A DNA stretch of 64,000 nucleotides, taken from NCBI RefSeq assembly GCF_003987045.1, contig NZ_PIPZ01000001.1:930001-994000 (forward strand), in the 5' to 3' direction. The notes beneath the pieces are model-generated. The model ran no database searches. It worked only from the letters and a program-made list of their open reading frames with translations, and was not told the origin of the DNA. The position numbers were made by a program, and so were the translations under genes. The DNA is from Pseudidiomarina marina (lineage in GTDB: Bacteria > Pseudomonadota > Gammaproteobacteria > Enterobacterales > Alteromonadaceae). Below, piece after piece: positions 28,495-38,309 of this stretch (position 1 is its first letter; each line of letters opens with the position of its first letter).

Positions 28495-31089
28495 GTGCGA
28501 CGCCTGCAACAGCTTTATTACAGTTTACGCTTAAGAGCACTGACAATTGTTATTGTTTCGGTGTTTTCGCTGTCATTCCCGTTGCAAGCGCAAGACTGGC
28601 AAGTTGAACTCATAAACCTTCGTCTCGCAAATCAGCCCGTTAGTGCGCAACAACTCGATCAACGCAACCGCCCGCAGCTCTACAACACCGAAACGCTTTA
28701 TATCCCAGACATCCAAGACCCATTTAGTATCGAATTTGGTGCACCTTATGCGCCGAATGCGCGATTACTTTATTATCGCTATCAGCTCGAAGGTTTTGAT
28801 CGAGACTGGGTCTATACCGATAATGATTATCGACGCGCCACTTATACAAATTTAAGCTACGGACAATACGTATTTAAAGTTGAAGCTTCCTATGACGGTA
28901 CCAGTTGGTCTGGTCGTCGCCAAATTTTGCTCGATGTTGCAGCTCCTAGTTGGTTATCGCCTTGGGCTATTAGCGCCTACGCATTACTTTTGCTCGGCAT
29001 TTTAGCGGCGGTATTTTTTATTGTTCGCGCTCGTCATCTCGCAATTAAACAACTTCGTAGTAGTGAAGAGCGCCTGAAGCTCAGCTTATGGGGAAGTGGT
29101 GATCAACTTTGGGATTGGCACGTACCTGAAGGCACCATTCACCGCCACAATAGTTGGCGGTACCTCAACGAGTTCCCGATTGATCACATTCGATCAGGTA
29201 AACGAGGCAGCCCAAGTAATATTCATCCTCTTGATCTACCTAAGTTGCAACAGCAATTGCGCAAGCACTTAGATGGCGCATCGAACTATTTTGAGATGAC
29301 TTATCGTGTCAAAACGGACAAAGGTTGGATTTCGGTACTCGACCGCGGCAAAGTGGTTGAACGCGACGAAAACCAACACCCGTTGCGCATGACCGGTACT
29401 CTGAAGGATATTACACCACTGGTTGCCGCTGAAGAACGCTTGAAAATGCTCGCAACATCCATCACTAATATTTCCGATGGCGTGTGTATTTACGATGCCA
29501 ACTTTAAAGTCATCGAGACCAACGCATCAGTAGCCAAAATAACCGGCTATTCTCGCGATGATATGCTTGATCGGCCGCTCCAACTGCAGCTTTATAGCCC
29601 TGAATATATTGAACAAATCAAGCGCTTGTTAAAACAACACGGCAGTTGGCATGGCGAAGTCGAAGATTTACGCAAAGACGGTAGCTTGTATCAAATGGAG
29701 TTAACGTTAGATGCCATACGCGACGATAGCGACCGTATTTCACATTACGTTGCTACCTTTGCCGATATCACTGAACGTAAATCGACGGAACGCGAATTAC
29801 GCCGTTTATCGAACACCGATACGCTTACTGGCTTGCCCAATCGTTCCTATTTCCAAGTCAGCCATGCCAATTTGGTGCGTAAACGAATTCAGCATGCACT
29901 GTTGTTATTTGATTTGGATGATTTTAAGAAAATTAACGACTCACTGGGTCATGACATTGGCGATCAATTACTATTACAAGTGGCCGAACGTGTTGCCGAG
30001 GTGGGTCGACCGCAAGATACTTTCTTCCGACTAGGCGGCGATGAATTCGTATTGATGCTCGAAGATACAAGCGACCTCAGTGTCATTACTGATGTCGCGA
30101 CGAAAATCCTCGCTCAAGTTGGCGAAGCATTCCATGTCAATCAACAAGATATTGTTATTGGAAGCTCCATCGGCATCGTGGTTTATCCCAACGATGGCAC
30201 CTCGTCGCAAGAACTGCTGCAAAATGCAGACACTGCCATGTATCACGCGAAGAATCGCGGCGGCCACAATTATCAATTCTTCAATGAATCGATGAATAAG
30301 AATGCCGTACGCCGTTTGCAAGTCGAGAACCAACTCCGGCAAGCGCTTCGCAACAATCATATTCAAGTGATGTATCAGCCAAAAGTTTCGCTTCGAAATT
30401 ATGAGTTTGTTGGTCTCGAAGCTTTGGTACGTCTTAATATTCCGGGTATCGGGCTGGTTAGTCCAAGTGAATTTATTCCTCTCGCTGAAGAAACTGGTTT
30501 GATTATTGAAATGGGCGAGCAAGTTTTACGTCAAACCTGTCGCGATATGCGCGAGTGGGTAAAACAAGGAACAGTGCAAGGCCGTGTCGCCGTCAACTTG
30601 TCAGCGAAGCAGTTCATTCAACCGGACTTGACGCAACGCATCATGACTATTTTAAAAGAAGAACAGCTCGCACCAAAACATCTTGAGCTAGAGATAACCG
30701 AAGGCGTCGTCATGGAAGATCCAGAACGTGCCATTGAAATTATGACCGAATTGCACAACTGCGGTATTCACTTGGCACTGGATGATTTTGGTACAGGTTA
30801 CTCGTCCCTCGCTTACTTGAAGCGCTTCCCGATTCAAACATTAAAAATCGACAAAGCGTTTGTCGATGATATCAATGGTGCTGAGCGCGATCGAAACATG
30901 GTTGCATCGATTGTCGCCATGGCACATAACATGGGATTAGACGTTGTTGCAGAAGGGGTCGTCAATACAGCTCAAGCAGCCACACTAAGCCGCTTGAGCT
31001 GCGAATTTGCGCAAGGCTACTTGTTCGCAGAACCGCTAACCAGTGATGCTTTCTTGGCACACATTAGCGTACCAGCATCGATACATTAG
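28495..31089 (+). CDS. Y_Y_Y-PAS-PAS-GGDEF-EAL membrane protein (c-di-GMP turnover)
   Basis: The 864-residue product starts at a GTG and has a signal peptide (about 1-33). A periplasmic Y_Y_Y domain (about 60-150, with YRYQLEGFDRDWVY) and a transmembrane helix (about 157-178) follow. Two PAS domains, a GGDEF domain (RLGGDEF, with an intact I-site RPQD five residues upstream) and an EAL domain complete it. The EAL residues appear intact (GLEALVRL, LELEITEG, DDFGTGYSSL, VVAEGV), so phosphodiesterase activity is likely, possibly with GTP-binding control by GGDEF. Unlike many homologs it lacks the beta-propeller repeats normally preceding Y_Y_Y. Confidence 0.9.
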   Translation: MRRLQQLYYSLRLRALTIVIVSVFSLSFPLQAQDWQVELINLRLANQPVSAQQLDQRNRPQLYNTETLYIPDIQDPFSIEFGAPYAPNARLLYYRYQLEGFDRDWVYTDNDYRRATYTNLSYGQYVFKVEASYDGTSWSGRRQILLDVAAPSWLSPWAISAYALLLLGILAAVFFIVRARHLAIKQLRSSEERLKLSLWGSGDQLWDWHVPEGTIHRHNSWRYLNEFPIDHIRSGKRGSPSNIHPLDLPKLQQQLRKHLDGASNYFEMTYRVKTDKGWISVLDRGKVVERDENQHPLRMTGTLKDITPLVAAEERLKMLATSITNISDGVCIYDANFKVIETNASVAKITGYSRDDMLDRPLQLQLYSPEYIEQIKRLLKQHGSWHGEVEDLRKDGSLYQMELTLDAIRDDSDRISHYVATFADITERKSTERELRRLSNTDTLTGLPNRSYFQVSHANLVRKRIQHALLLFDLDDFKKINDSLGHDIGDQLLLQVAERVAEVGRPQDTFFRLGGDEFVLMLEDTSDLSVITDVATKILAQVGEAFHVNQQDIVIGSSIGIVVYPNDGTSSQELLQNADTAMYHAKNRGGHNYQFFNESMNKNAVRRLQVENQLRQALRNNHIQVMYQPKVSLRNYEFVGLEALVRLNIPGIGLVSPSEFIPLAEETGLIIEMGEQVLRQTCRDMREWVKQGTVQGRVAVNLSAKQFIQPDLTQRIMTILKEEQLAPKHLELEITEGVVMEDPERAIEIMTELHNCGIHLALDDFGTGYSSLAYLKRFPIQTLKIDKAFVDDINGAERDRNMVASIVAMAHNMGLDVVAEGVVNTAQAATLSRLSCEFAQGYLFAEPLTSDAFLAHISVPASIH

Positions 31090-31261
31090 CGCGCCCCTGC
31101 GCCTTCAATAATGTCATCCGCTTATGGGTGAAAAACATTGGTAATACGAGCGGCCCAAATAACAAACCCATCGCTCCCCAACGTTTAGCCCCCATCGCAT
31201 GGGTTAAAGCTTGAATGTATAACGTCAGCGCAGACAACAAACAACACAGCGCAATAAACAT
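31064..31261 (-). CDS. Small hydrophobic protein of unknown function
   Basis: The 65-residue ORF has an N-terminal hydrophobic helix (about 1-20), a short basic loop (GAKRWG), a second hydrophobic stretch (about 30-44) and a basic tail, giving two possible membrane segments. A GGAG ribosome site lies 5 nt before the ATG. The 3' end overlaps the converging GGDEF-EAL gene by 26 bp. No family is recognised. It could be a real small membrane protein. Confidence 0.5.
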   Translation of the reverse strand: MFIALCCLLSALTLYIQALTHAMGAKRWGAMGLLFGPLVLPMFFTHKRMTLLKAQGRANVSMLVR

Positions 31262-31300
31262 CTCAACTCCAGTTTTTACAACAAATTCAATTTAAAGCAT

Positions 31301-31323
31301 CGAGCGCTTAATAAAAGCGCTCG
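31301..31323 (-). other. Perfect 9-bp stem-loop over the fadJ stop codon
   Basis: CGAGCGCTT/AAGCGCTCG pair around a five-base loop that includes the fadJ stop codon. There is only a weak T-run after it on the minus strand, so it may be an mRNA 3'-end stabiliser or a weak terminator. Confidence 0.45.
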
Positions 31324-33431
31324 TTATTCTCTGCCATTTTAACCAGCAATGGTGCCGGGGTATAACGTTCACCATGTTGCTGCTGATAATTCTGCAAGCG
31401 GCGAACAATTTCAGCCACACCAACGGCATCCATGTAACGGAACGGACCACCGCGGAAAGGTGGAAACCCGATACCGAAAATGGCACCAATATCGCCATCG
31501 CGAGCACTACGGATAATGCCTTCGTCCAAGCAGTAGGCGGCTTCATTCAACATCAACAGCACTGTACGCTGAGCGATTTCATCACCACCTAACTTAGCTG
31601 ACGGACTAATACCTAACAAACCATATACCGATTCATCAACCGATTTACCCGGTTTCTTACCCGAGTAGGCATAAAAGCCCTTCTTGTTCTTCTTACCTTT
31701 GCGCTCATCATCCAATAACTTGCCAAACGCATCTGGCGCACGGAATCGGTCGCCTAATTCATCAGCCATGATTGGCGCGACTTTCGCCGCCACATCAATA
31801 CCCACTTCGTCCATCAATTTCATTGGCCCAACTGGGAAGCCAAACTTAACCAATGCACCATCCACCGCTTCAATTGGCTCTCCTTCGAGAACTAATCGCG
31901 CCGACTCATTCATGTACGGTGCCAAGATTCGGTTGACATAAAAGCCCGCGCCGTCTTTTACCACAATTGGGGTTTTACCCTGCTTCTTGGCCAGTGCAAC
32001 CGTTGTTGCAATAGTTTCATCCGAGGTTCCCGCATGGGTAATAATCTCAGCCAATGGCATTTTATCAACCGGTGAAAAATAATGTAATCCGATCACGTTT
32101 TCCGGGCGCTGTGCCTCAGCGGCAATTTGGGTAATCGGTAAACTCGAAGTGTTGGTGGCAAAAATCGTGTTTTCACCGGCAACGGCCTCAATATCAGCAA
32201 CCATTTGTTGCTTCAGTTTTAGGTCTTCAAATACCGCTTCTATCACGACATCAACTTGATCAAAACCACTGTAGTCAAGTGTACCGCTCAATCGCAGCAT
32301 GGTTGCTTCAAGCTCGGTGCGCGATAGATGTTTCCGCTTCACTTTTTTATGTAATAAGTCGTAGCTATACTTCAGAGCATGCACAATACCTTGCTCTGAA
32401 ATATCTTTGATGCGTGCTGGCAGCCCTGCTTTTGCTGCTGTCACATACGCAATACCACCACCCATTAACCCACCACCAAGTACACCCACGCGCTCAATTT
32501 TACGCGGTTTGGTATCGCCGGCTCCGGTTTCTTTTTTCATTGCGGTCGTCGCAAAAAAGATATGGCGTAGCTGTTTTGATTCTGGCGTCATCGCGAGTTC
32601 ACCAAACGAACGTGCTTCAAACTCAAGCCCCGCCTCAAAACCCTTATCAGCGCCATAGGCAATGGTATCGATAATTTTATCAAGTGCCGGATAATTGCCC
32701 TTCGCTTTTGCTTGCGCTTGCTCGCGAGCTTTCGAGAAAATTATGCCGCGACCTACACCACTGCCTTCAAGTAACTTGTTGAATAAAGAATGGCGAACAC
32801 GCTTCACCTTTGCTTTGCTACTTAGTGCGAGCTTCACTGCCGCCTCAAGCAAAATAGTTGCGGGAACAACGTCGTCAACAATACCCAGTTTCTTCGCTTG
32901 TTTCGCTCGTAACTGTTTGCCGGTTAAAATTAACGGCAAGGCTTTTTGGATTCCGATAAGACGCGGTAAACGCTGCGTACCACCCGAGCCAGGTAATAAA
33001 CCAAGCTGCACTTCTGGCAAACCGATAATGGTTTTCTCGCTGTCCGTCGCAACACGATAATGACACGCCAAGGCGAGTTCTAAGCCACCACCCAAGCAAG
33101 CCCCATCAATCGCCGCCACAACCGGCACTTTTAAACTTTCAATGCGATCAAACATCGCTTGACCTTGGCGTGCCAAGCTTTCCGTATCGGCAGCATTTTC
33201 ACAAGCGTCAATCATGCTAATATCAGCACCAGCTACAAATGAGCCCGGTTTATCGCTGATCACCACAACACCTTTCAGATCGTGTTGTTGCTCTAACTGG
33301 TTCAATACGTGTGCCACCTCTTCAGCAAACGAAGCTTTCAAGGTATTCATTGATTCGCCCGGCACATCAATGTGGATGACAGCTACCTGATCATCGCGTA
33401 ACTCTAGCGTAAAGGCTTTCTGCTGGCTCAT
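31308..33431 (-). CDS. fadJ: Fatty acid oxidation complex subunit alpha FadJ
   Basis: This is a multifunctional beta-oxidation enzyme (enoyl-CoA hydratase, 3-hydroxyacyl-CoA dehydrogenase and epimerase) in the FadI-FadJ complex. The 707-residue product has an N-terminal crotonase domain ([11 protein letters not shown] and [15 protein letters not shown]). The NAD-binding motif [15 protein letters not shown] is at about residue 315. Dehydrogenase motifs [12 protein letters not shown] and [13 protein letters not shown] and a C-terminal helical domain follow. Length and sequence fit FadJ better than FadB. Its ATG overlaps the fadI stop by one base (TAATG). Confidence 0.95.
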   Translation of the reverse strand: MSQQKAFTLELRDDQVAVIHIDVPGESMNTLKASFAEEVAHVLNQLEQQHDLKGVVVISDKPGSFVAGADISMIDACENAADTESLARQGQAMFDRIESLKVPVVAAIDGACLGGGLELALACHYRVATDSEKTIIGLPEVQLGLLPGSGGTQRLPRLIGIQKALPLILTGKQLRAKQAKKLGIVDDVVPATILLEAAVKLALSSKAKVKRVRHSLFNKLLEGSGVGRGIIFSKAREQAQAKAKGNYPALDKIIDTIAYGADKGFEAGLEFEARSFGELAMTPESKQLRHIFFATTAMKKETGAGDTKPRKIERVGVLGGGLMGGGIAYVTAAKAGLPARIKDISEQGIVHALKYSYDLLHKKVKRKHLSRTELEATMLRLSGTLDYSGFDQVDVVIEAVFEDLKLKQQMVADIEAVAGENTIFATNTSSLPITQIAAEAQRPENVIGLHYFSPVDKMPLAEIITHAGTSDETIATTVALAKKQGKTPIVVKDGAGFYVNRILAPYMNESARLVLEGEPIEAVDGALVKFGFPVGPMKLMDEVGIDVAAKVAPIMADELGDRFRAPDAFGKLLDDERKGKKNKKGFYAYSGKKPGKSVDESVYGLLGISPSAKLGGDEIAQRTVLLMLNEAAYCLDEGIIRSARDGDIGAIFGIGFPPFRGGPFRYMDAVGVAEIVRRLQNYQQQHGERYTPAPLLVKMAENNERFY

Positions 33432-34741
33432 TATTCCGTCTCCACAATCATTGCTGCACCTAAACCACCAGCCGCACAGGCTGTGGTTAACCCGATACCG
33501 CCACCACGGCGTTTTAATTCATTGAGGGTTTGGGTAATTAGACGTGCACCAGTTGCCGCAAATGGGTGCCCATAGGCTAACGAGCCACCCATGACGTTGA
33601 ATTTATCCATGTCGATTTCACCAATCGCTTCGCTGCGACCAAGCTTCTCTTCGGCAAATTTTTTGCTGGCAAACATTTTCATGTTAGCAAGCGTCTGTGC
33701 CGCAAACGCTTCGTGCATTTCAATTAAGGTTAAATCGCTTAACTTCATGCCGGCACGATCAAGTGCCAGCGGCGTCGCATACGAAGGGCCCATCAGCATA
33801 TCTTCCCAAACGTCAATGGCACTAAATGCGTAGCTACGGATATAACCAAGAACTTCATAGCCTAGCGCTTTCGCTTTGCTCTCAGTCATCAATAAAATGG
33901 CGCTAGCACCATCGGTTAACGCCGTGCTATTCGCTGCAGTCACTGTGCCATGTTTACGATCAAATACCGGGCGTAATTTCGCATAACCATCCAATTTGGA
34001 ATCACTACGAACCGTATTGTCACGTTTCAAGAAATCACTATACGGCTCAGCATAAGCGGTCATGACTTCGGCATCTAACTTACCCGCCTCCCATGCTTCG
34101 TGGGCCAATGTATGTGAACGATGCGCCAAGGCATCCTGATCGGCTCGGCTTATATTGTGCGTTTTCGCCATCTGTTCGGCTGTGTCACCCATGGTTAAAC
34201 CGGTACTGTATTCAGCAATTGCTGGCGGCACGGGCATTAAATCTTTAAACCGCAAACGCTTCAAAATATTCCAGCGCTGGCCTAGCGTTTTCGCTTTATT
34301 TAAATCGACAAGCGCGTGCGCAAGCGAGCGCGAAACGCCAATCGGTAATACTGAGGACGAGTCGGCGCCGCCGGCGATACCGACTGAAATGTTTCCAACC
34401 AACATGCTTTCTAGTACGTTGACCGTAGTTTGAAAACTGGTCGCGCAGGCTCGTGATACACTGTACGCATCAGTCGATACAGGAAGACTTGTGCCCAAAA
34501 CAATTTCGCGCGCAATGTTTGGTGCTTTTGGCATTTGGACAACTTGTCCGTAAACCAACTGCTCAACTTCATTTGGGTCTAAGCTGTAGCGATTAAGTAG
34601 CTCTTGCACCACCATTTTGCCCATATCCAATGCAGGAACGCCATGGAAATAGGTCGCCTGCTTTGCAAACGGGGTACGCAAGCCGGCAACAATCGCAATG
34701 CGGTCGCCTGAAGCAGTGGTCAGATTCTGACGTGCGGCCAT
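33431..34741 (-). CDS. fadI: 3-ketoacyl-CoA thiolase FadI
   Basis: FadI performs the thiolytic cleavage step of fatty acid beta-oxidation. The 436-residue product equals the FadI family length. The nucleophilic cysteine (Cys99) is in [11 protein letters not shown], with [17 protein letters not shown] and [16 protein letters not shown] at the C-terminal end carrying the catalytic His and Cys. It is the first gene of fadI-fadJ, with FadR-like and PsrA-like sites upstream. Confidence 0.95.
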   Translation of the reverse strand: MAARQNLTTASGDRIAIVAGLRTPFAKQATYFHGVPALDMGKMVVQELLNRYSLDPNEVEQLVYGQVVQMPKAPNIAREIVLGTSLPVSTDAYSVSRACATSFQTTVNVLESMLVGNISVGIAGGADSSSVLPIGVSRSLAHALVDLNKAKTLGQRWNILKRLRFKDLMPVPPAIAEYSTGLTMGDTAEQMAKTHNISRADQDALAHRSHTLAHEAWEAGKLDAEVMTAYAEPYSDFLKRDNTVRSDSKLDGYAKLRPVFDRKHGTVTAANSTALTDGASAILLMTESKAKALGYEVLGYIRSYAFSAIDVWEDMLMGPSYATPLALDRAGMKLSDLTLIEMHEAFAAQTLANMKMFASKKFAEEKLGRSEAIGEIDMDKFNVMGGSLAYGHPFAATGARLITQTLNELKRRGGGIGLTTACAAGGLGAAMIVETE

Positions 34742-34778
34742 AGATTTGTCCTCTGTTGTTTTGTTATGGTCATTCCTT

Positions 34779-34846
34779 AATCTGGTCTGACCTCATAGAT
34801 AGTTACAAATTTTAACGGGTCTTTGGCGAGAATTAAACCGTTGTTT
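34779..34846 (-). promoter_or_regulatory. fadI promoter with FadR-like and PsrA-like operators
   Basis: On the minus strand a -35 TTTAAT (34832-34837) and a -10 TAAAAT (34809-34814) are spaced by 17 bp. A FadR-like operator with TCTGGTCTGACCT (34779-34796) lies just downstream of the start. A PsrA-like AAAC-N4-GTTT (34835-34846) overlaps the -35. Both positions suit repression in the absence of acyl-CoA. The sites rest on consensus match only. Confidence 0.55.
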
Positions 34847-34913
34847 TCGGTAAAGTGCGAACATAGAGTATAGCGATAGTATAGAAGTAATATACACAAA
34901 GCAGAGGAATCTG

Positions 34914-35870
34914 ATGGCAGCTGAACAGTTTCAAGCATTACGCAACTACCTCGACAGTCAAGTATTAGGGCAACCTGATTTCACTGAAAGCCTGCTAGTT
35001 GCCATACTAGCCGATGGCCATTTGTTGGTAGAAGGACCACCAGGGCTTGCGAAAACCCGAGCCGTCAATGCCTTGGCAAAAGGGGTTGAAGGCAGTTTTC
35101 ATCGCGTGCAATTTACCCCAGACTTGCTGCCCGCCGATTTAACCGGTACCGATATTTATCGACCTGAAACTGGCGAGTTTGTGTTTCAACAGGGGCCTCT
35201 GTTTCACAACATTATTTTGGCAGACGAGATAAACCGTGCGCCAGCGAAAGTACAGTCTGCATTATTAGAAGCGATGGCCGAGCGCCAAATTACGGTCGGC
35301 CAAAAGACCTATCCGTTACCAGAACTATTTATGGTGTTGGCAACCCAGAATCCGCTTGAGCAAGAAGGTACCTACCCACTTCCTGAAGCACAACTTGATC
35401 GCTTCTTAATGCATCTCAATTTGGGTTATCCAAATGCCGACACTGAACGCGACATTTTACGCCTGACTCGCGGTGAAGAGTTACAAGGCCAAGCGGACAT
35501 GCCGAAGCCTTTGAAACAGCAAGATATCTTCAATGCACGCAAAGAAGTTCTTGGAATCTACATGGATGAAGCGGTTGAAAACTATTTAGTACAATTGGTC
35601 ATCGCGACACGCGAGCCAAGCTTTTATAGCAGCGACTTGGCGCGCTGGTTAAATTACGGTGCCAGCCCACGCGCAACCATTGCTCTTGATCGTTGTGCGC
35701 GCGCTCGTGCTTGGTTACAGCAACGCAACTTTGTCACCCCAGATGATATCCATGCAGTTTATGCCAAAGTATTGCGTCACCGAATTATTCTTAGTTACCA
35801 AGCAGAAGCCGATGGCATTGATGCTGACCAAGTTTTAGCGCAAATCATTCAGTTAGTTCCAGCACCATAA
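34914..35870 (+). CDS. MoxR-family AAA+ ATPase
   Basis: The 318-residue product has Walker A GPPGLAKT (41-48), Walker B ILADEINRAP, the sensor-1 segment VLATQNPLEQEGTYPLPEAQLDRFLM, and a C-terminal lid with SPRATIALDRCARA. MoxR ATPases act as chaperone-like partners of VWA-domain proteins. It heads a six-gene overlapping operon (MoxR-DUF58-DUF4381-BatA-BatB-BatD). The next gene starts directly after its stop codon. AGAGGA lies 6 nt before the ATG. Confidence 0.94.
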   Translation: MAAEQFQALRNYLDSQVLGQPDFTESLLVAILADGHLLVEGPPGLAKTRAVNALAKGVEGSFHRVQFTPDLLPADLTGTDIYRPETGEFVFQQGPLFHNIILADEINRAPAKVQSALLEAMAERQITVGQKTYPLPELFMVLATQNPLEQEGTYPLPEAQLDRFLMHLNLGYPNADTERDILRLTRGEELQGQADMPKPLKQQDIFNARKEVLGIYMDEAVENYLVQLVIATREPSFYSSDLARWLNYGASPRATIALDRCARARAWLQQRNFVTPDDIHAVYAKVLRHRIILSYQAEADGIDADQVLAQIIQLVPAP

Positions 35871-36851
35871 ATGAGCGCACGTCGTCACTTAATGTCACCT
35901 GAACTTGTCACGCAATGGCTAAATACATGGCGCAGTGATGGTGTTCACGTCAATAGTCACGAACTGATGTATTACCGCAGTAAAGTTAACGCATTTCAGC
36001 GTTTCCGGCGGTTGCATCCGCCGCCCGGCGCTAGCGGTGCATTACTAAGCAAGTTTAAAGGTCGTGGCATGGAGTTTGATGAATTCCGTCACTATCAAGC
36101 AGGTGATGATATCCGCGCTATAGACTGGCGCGTCACCGCGCGCACGGGCACTCCGCATACGAAATTGTTTCGCGAAGAGCGTGAGCGGCCAGTGTTTGTA
36201 GTTGTTGATTTTAGTGACAGTATGCAGTTTGGTAGTCAGCTCTTGTTTAAATCCGCGCAAGCTTGTCACTTAGCAGCGTCTTTAGCCTGGCTCGCAGTAG
36301 CAAGAGGCGATCGAATTGGTGCGGTCATGACCAGTCAATATGGTCATGCAGAAATTAAGCCTCAAGCACGCCACCATGGCGTCATGCAAGTAATCCATCA
36401 CTTAGTCGAACAACAACAGCTGGCCGTAGACAGCTGGCAACAGCAGCATCGTCATCAAAATGTCTTTCCGCAGGCGCTTGAGCGGATGCAACAATTGGCG
36501 CGCCCCGGCAGTATTATTTATTTAATCAGTGATTGGTTGAGTGACGACCCAGCGCTATGGCGTCATTGCTTGGCACTGCAACGTCATTGCCAATTGGTAC
36601 CGTTTACGATTATCGACCCACTTGAGTTACAGTTGCCAAATGTGTCCGATCATACACCGTTGTCGATGACCGACGGTGAACTAAGTGTCGTGGTCGATCC
36701 GGTTAACAAACATCAGCGTCACGCCTATGCACATGCGCAACAACAACGCTTACAATCTGTTGTGAAGCAATGGCAACAGCTTGGTTGTCCATTGCGTATG
36801 ATCAGTTCGGCCGATGCGCTCGAAAACCAATGGCCCGGAGAGTTATTATGA
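35871..36851 (+). CDS. DUF58/VWA-like protein of the MoxR-Bat operon
   Basis: The 326-residue protein has the DUF58 signature region (KGRGMEFDEFRHYQAGDDIRAIDW followed by TKLFREERERPVFVVVDFSDSM), containing a MIDAS-like DxSxS. Its function is unknown in detail; it is thought to be a client or adaptor of MoxR. Its ATG abuts the moxR stop, and its own stop overlaps the next start (ATGA). Confidence 0.92.
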   Translation: MSARRHLMSPELVTQWLNTWRSDGVHVNSHELMYYRSKVNAFQRFRRLHPPPGASGALLSKFKGRGMEFDEFRHYQAGDDIRAIDWRVTARTGTPHTKLFREERERPVFVVVDFSDSMQFGSQLLFKSAQACHLAASLAWLAVARGDRIGAVMTSQYGHAEIKPQARHHGVMQVIHHLVEQQQLAVDSWQQQHRHQNVFPQALERMQQLARPGSIIYLISDWLSDDPALWRHCLALQRHCQLVPFTIIDPLELQLPNVSDHTPLSMTDGELSVVVDPVNKHQRHAYAHAQQQRLQSVVKQWQQLGCPLRMISSADALENQWPGELL

Positions 36852-37330
36852 TATTACTCGACAAGCCTATTGAAATGAATGACATTGTGGCAGCCCCTGC
36901 GGCATCGTGGTGGCCGCTAGCCATTGGCTGGTATATTCTTGCAGCAGTAACCTTGGTTACCGTTATCAGCGCCATGGTCTTGAGTGTACGAGCCTATCGC
37001 AAACGCCGTCCCCGTCGATTAGCGTTGCGTCAACTACGGCAACAACCACCAGAAACACTCAGTGCCATCACCTTACTATTAAAACAGGCGACTTTAGCCT
37101 ATGTACCGCACCATAATACGTTGAACTGGTGGGATTTTTTAAGTGAGCAATTGAGTTCGCGTCAGCGTCGTCGATACCAACCATTGCTCGCGTCATTAAG
37201 TGAGGCGAGCTATCAACCTCACGTGGCACAACAGCAATGGGTTGAGCCATATCGTGACTTCGCAGTGGTCTGGTTAAAACAAGCACTTCCGCTTTCCACC
37301 AAGCAGACGAAGGAGCAAGGCGATGATTGA
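36848..37330 (+). CDS. DUF4381 single-pass membrane protein
   Basis: Starting at the ATG at 36848, overlapping the upstream stop by 4 nt, gives 160 residues. One transmembrane helix (about 21-44) is followed by a basic region (RAYRKRRPRRLALRQL) and a cytosolic helical domain. It matches the DUF4381 family that always occurs between DUF58 and BatA genes. A longer frame to 36770 overlaps DUF58 and is unlikely. Confidence 0.9.
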   Translation: MILLDKPIEMNDIVAAPAASWWPLAIGWYILAAVTLVTVISAMVLSVRAYRKRRPRRLALRQLRQQPPETLSAITLLLKQATLAYVPHHNTLNWWDFLSEQLSSRQRRRYQPLLASLSEASYQPHVAQQQWVEPYRDFAVVWLKQALPLSTKQTKEQGDD

Positions 37331-38309
37331 TTTCGCTTGGCTTTGGGCGGGGCTTGTTTGGCCTGTACCCTTGCTTTACCGATGGCTTCGACGTGCACAC
37401 ACACAGCCAACGCAACCACTCAATATGACTCATTTGCCAGCGGTCGCATCGGCTACAATTAAGCCAAGTAATAGTCGATGGGCAAACGCCATTGGCGTTT
37501 TAGTGTGGACGCTTCTAGTGATTGCATTAATGCGACCGCAGTGGCTTGGTGAACCGATCCCAGCCCAGAATGATGCTCGTGAAATGATGATTGCCGTTGA
37601 TTTATCCGGCAGCATGGAAATTGCGGATATGGCCATTGACGGACAACAAGTTGACCGCTTAACAATGCTCAAGCATGTCATGAATGATTTTATTGAACGT
37701 CGCGTCGGCGACCGCCTCGGATTGATACTGTTTGCGGATACTGCCTACGTGCAAGCTCCCATGACTTTTGACCGAGCGACCGTACAAAAGATGCTTGATG
37801 AAACGGTTTTACGTTTGATTGGTGAGCGTACAGCAATCGGTGATGCGATAGCACTCACGGCCAAACGTTTTGCTGAGCGTCCGCAAACCAATAAAATTTT
37901 AATTCTAGTCACCGATGGGCAAAATACCGCCGGCAACGTCTCTCCTGCCCAAGCACTCGAACTTGCAAAATACTACGGTGTGAAAATTTATACGATTGGC
38001 GTGGGCGCAGAAGAAATTGTCGTTGATGGATTTTTCGGGCAGCGACGGGTTAACCCAAGCCGCGATTTAGATGAAAACATGTTAAGACAATTAGCCGAAG
38101 AAACGGGTGGTGAATATTTTCGAGCTCGTAGCACAGAAGAACTTGAACGCATTTATACTGAACTTGATACCTACGAGCCGGTACAAGGTGATAACCAGCT
38201 ACGCCGACCGCAAACAGCACTCTATCATTGGCCGTTAGCACTGGCTTGGCTGTTTTTAGCCCTAGCATTTATCCATGCCACCGTGCGGACTTGGAGGCAG
38301 CATGGCTGA
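37323..38309 (+). CDS. batA: BatA-like VWA-domain membrane protein
   Basis: The 328-residue product has an N-terminal membrane helix pair (about 6-20 and 55-71). A von Willebrand factor A domain follows, with an intact MIDAS motif DLSGS (93-97) and the downstream TDGQNTAG loop, and a C-terminal transmembrane helix (about 300-320). Bat proteins were named for aerotolerance in Bacteroides, though a general role in envelope stress is debated. It overlaps the previous gene by 8 nt and the next by 8 nt. Confidence 0.9.
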   Translation: MIDFAWLWAGLVWPVPLLYRWLRRAHTQPTQPLNMTHLPAVASATIKPSNSRWANAIGVLVWTLLVIALMRPQWLGEPIPAQNDAREMMIAVDLSGSMEIADMAIDGQQVDRLTMLKHVMNDFIERRVGDRLGLILFADTAYVQAPMTFDRATVQKMLDETVLRLIGERTAIGDAIALTAKRFAERPQTNKILILVTDGQNTAGNVSPAQALELAKYYGVKIYTIGVGAEEIVVDGFFGQRRVNPSRDLDENMLRQLAEETGGEYFRARSTEELERIYTELDTYEPVQGDNQLRRPQTALYHWPLALAWLFLALAFIHATVRTWRQHG

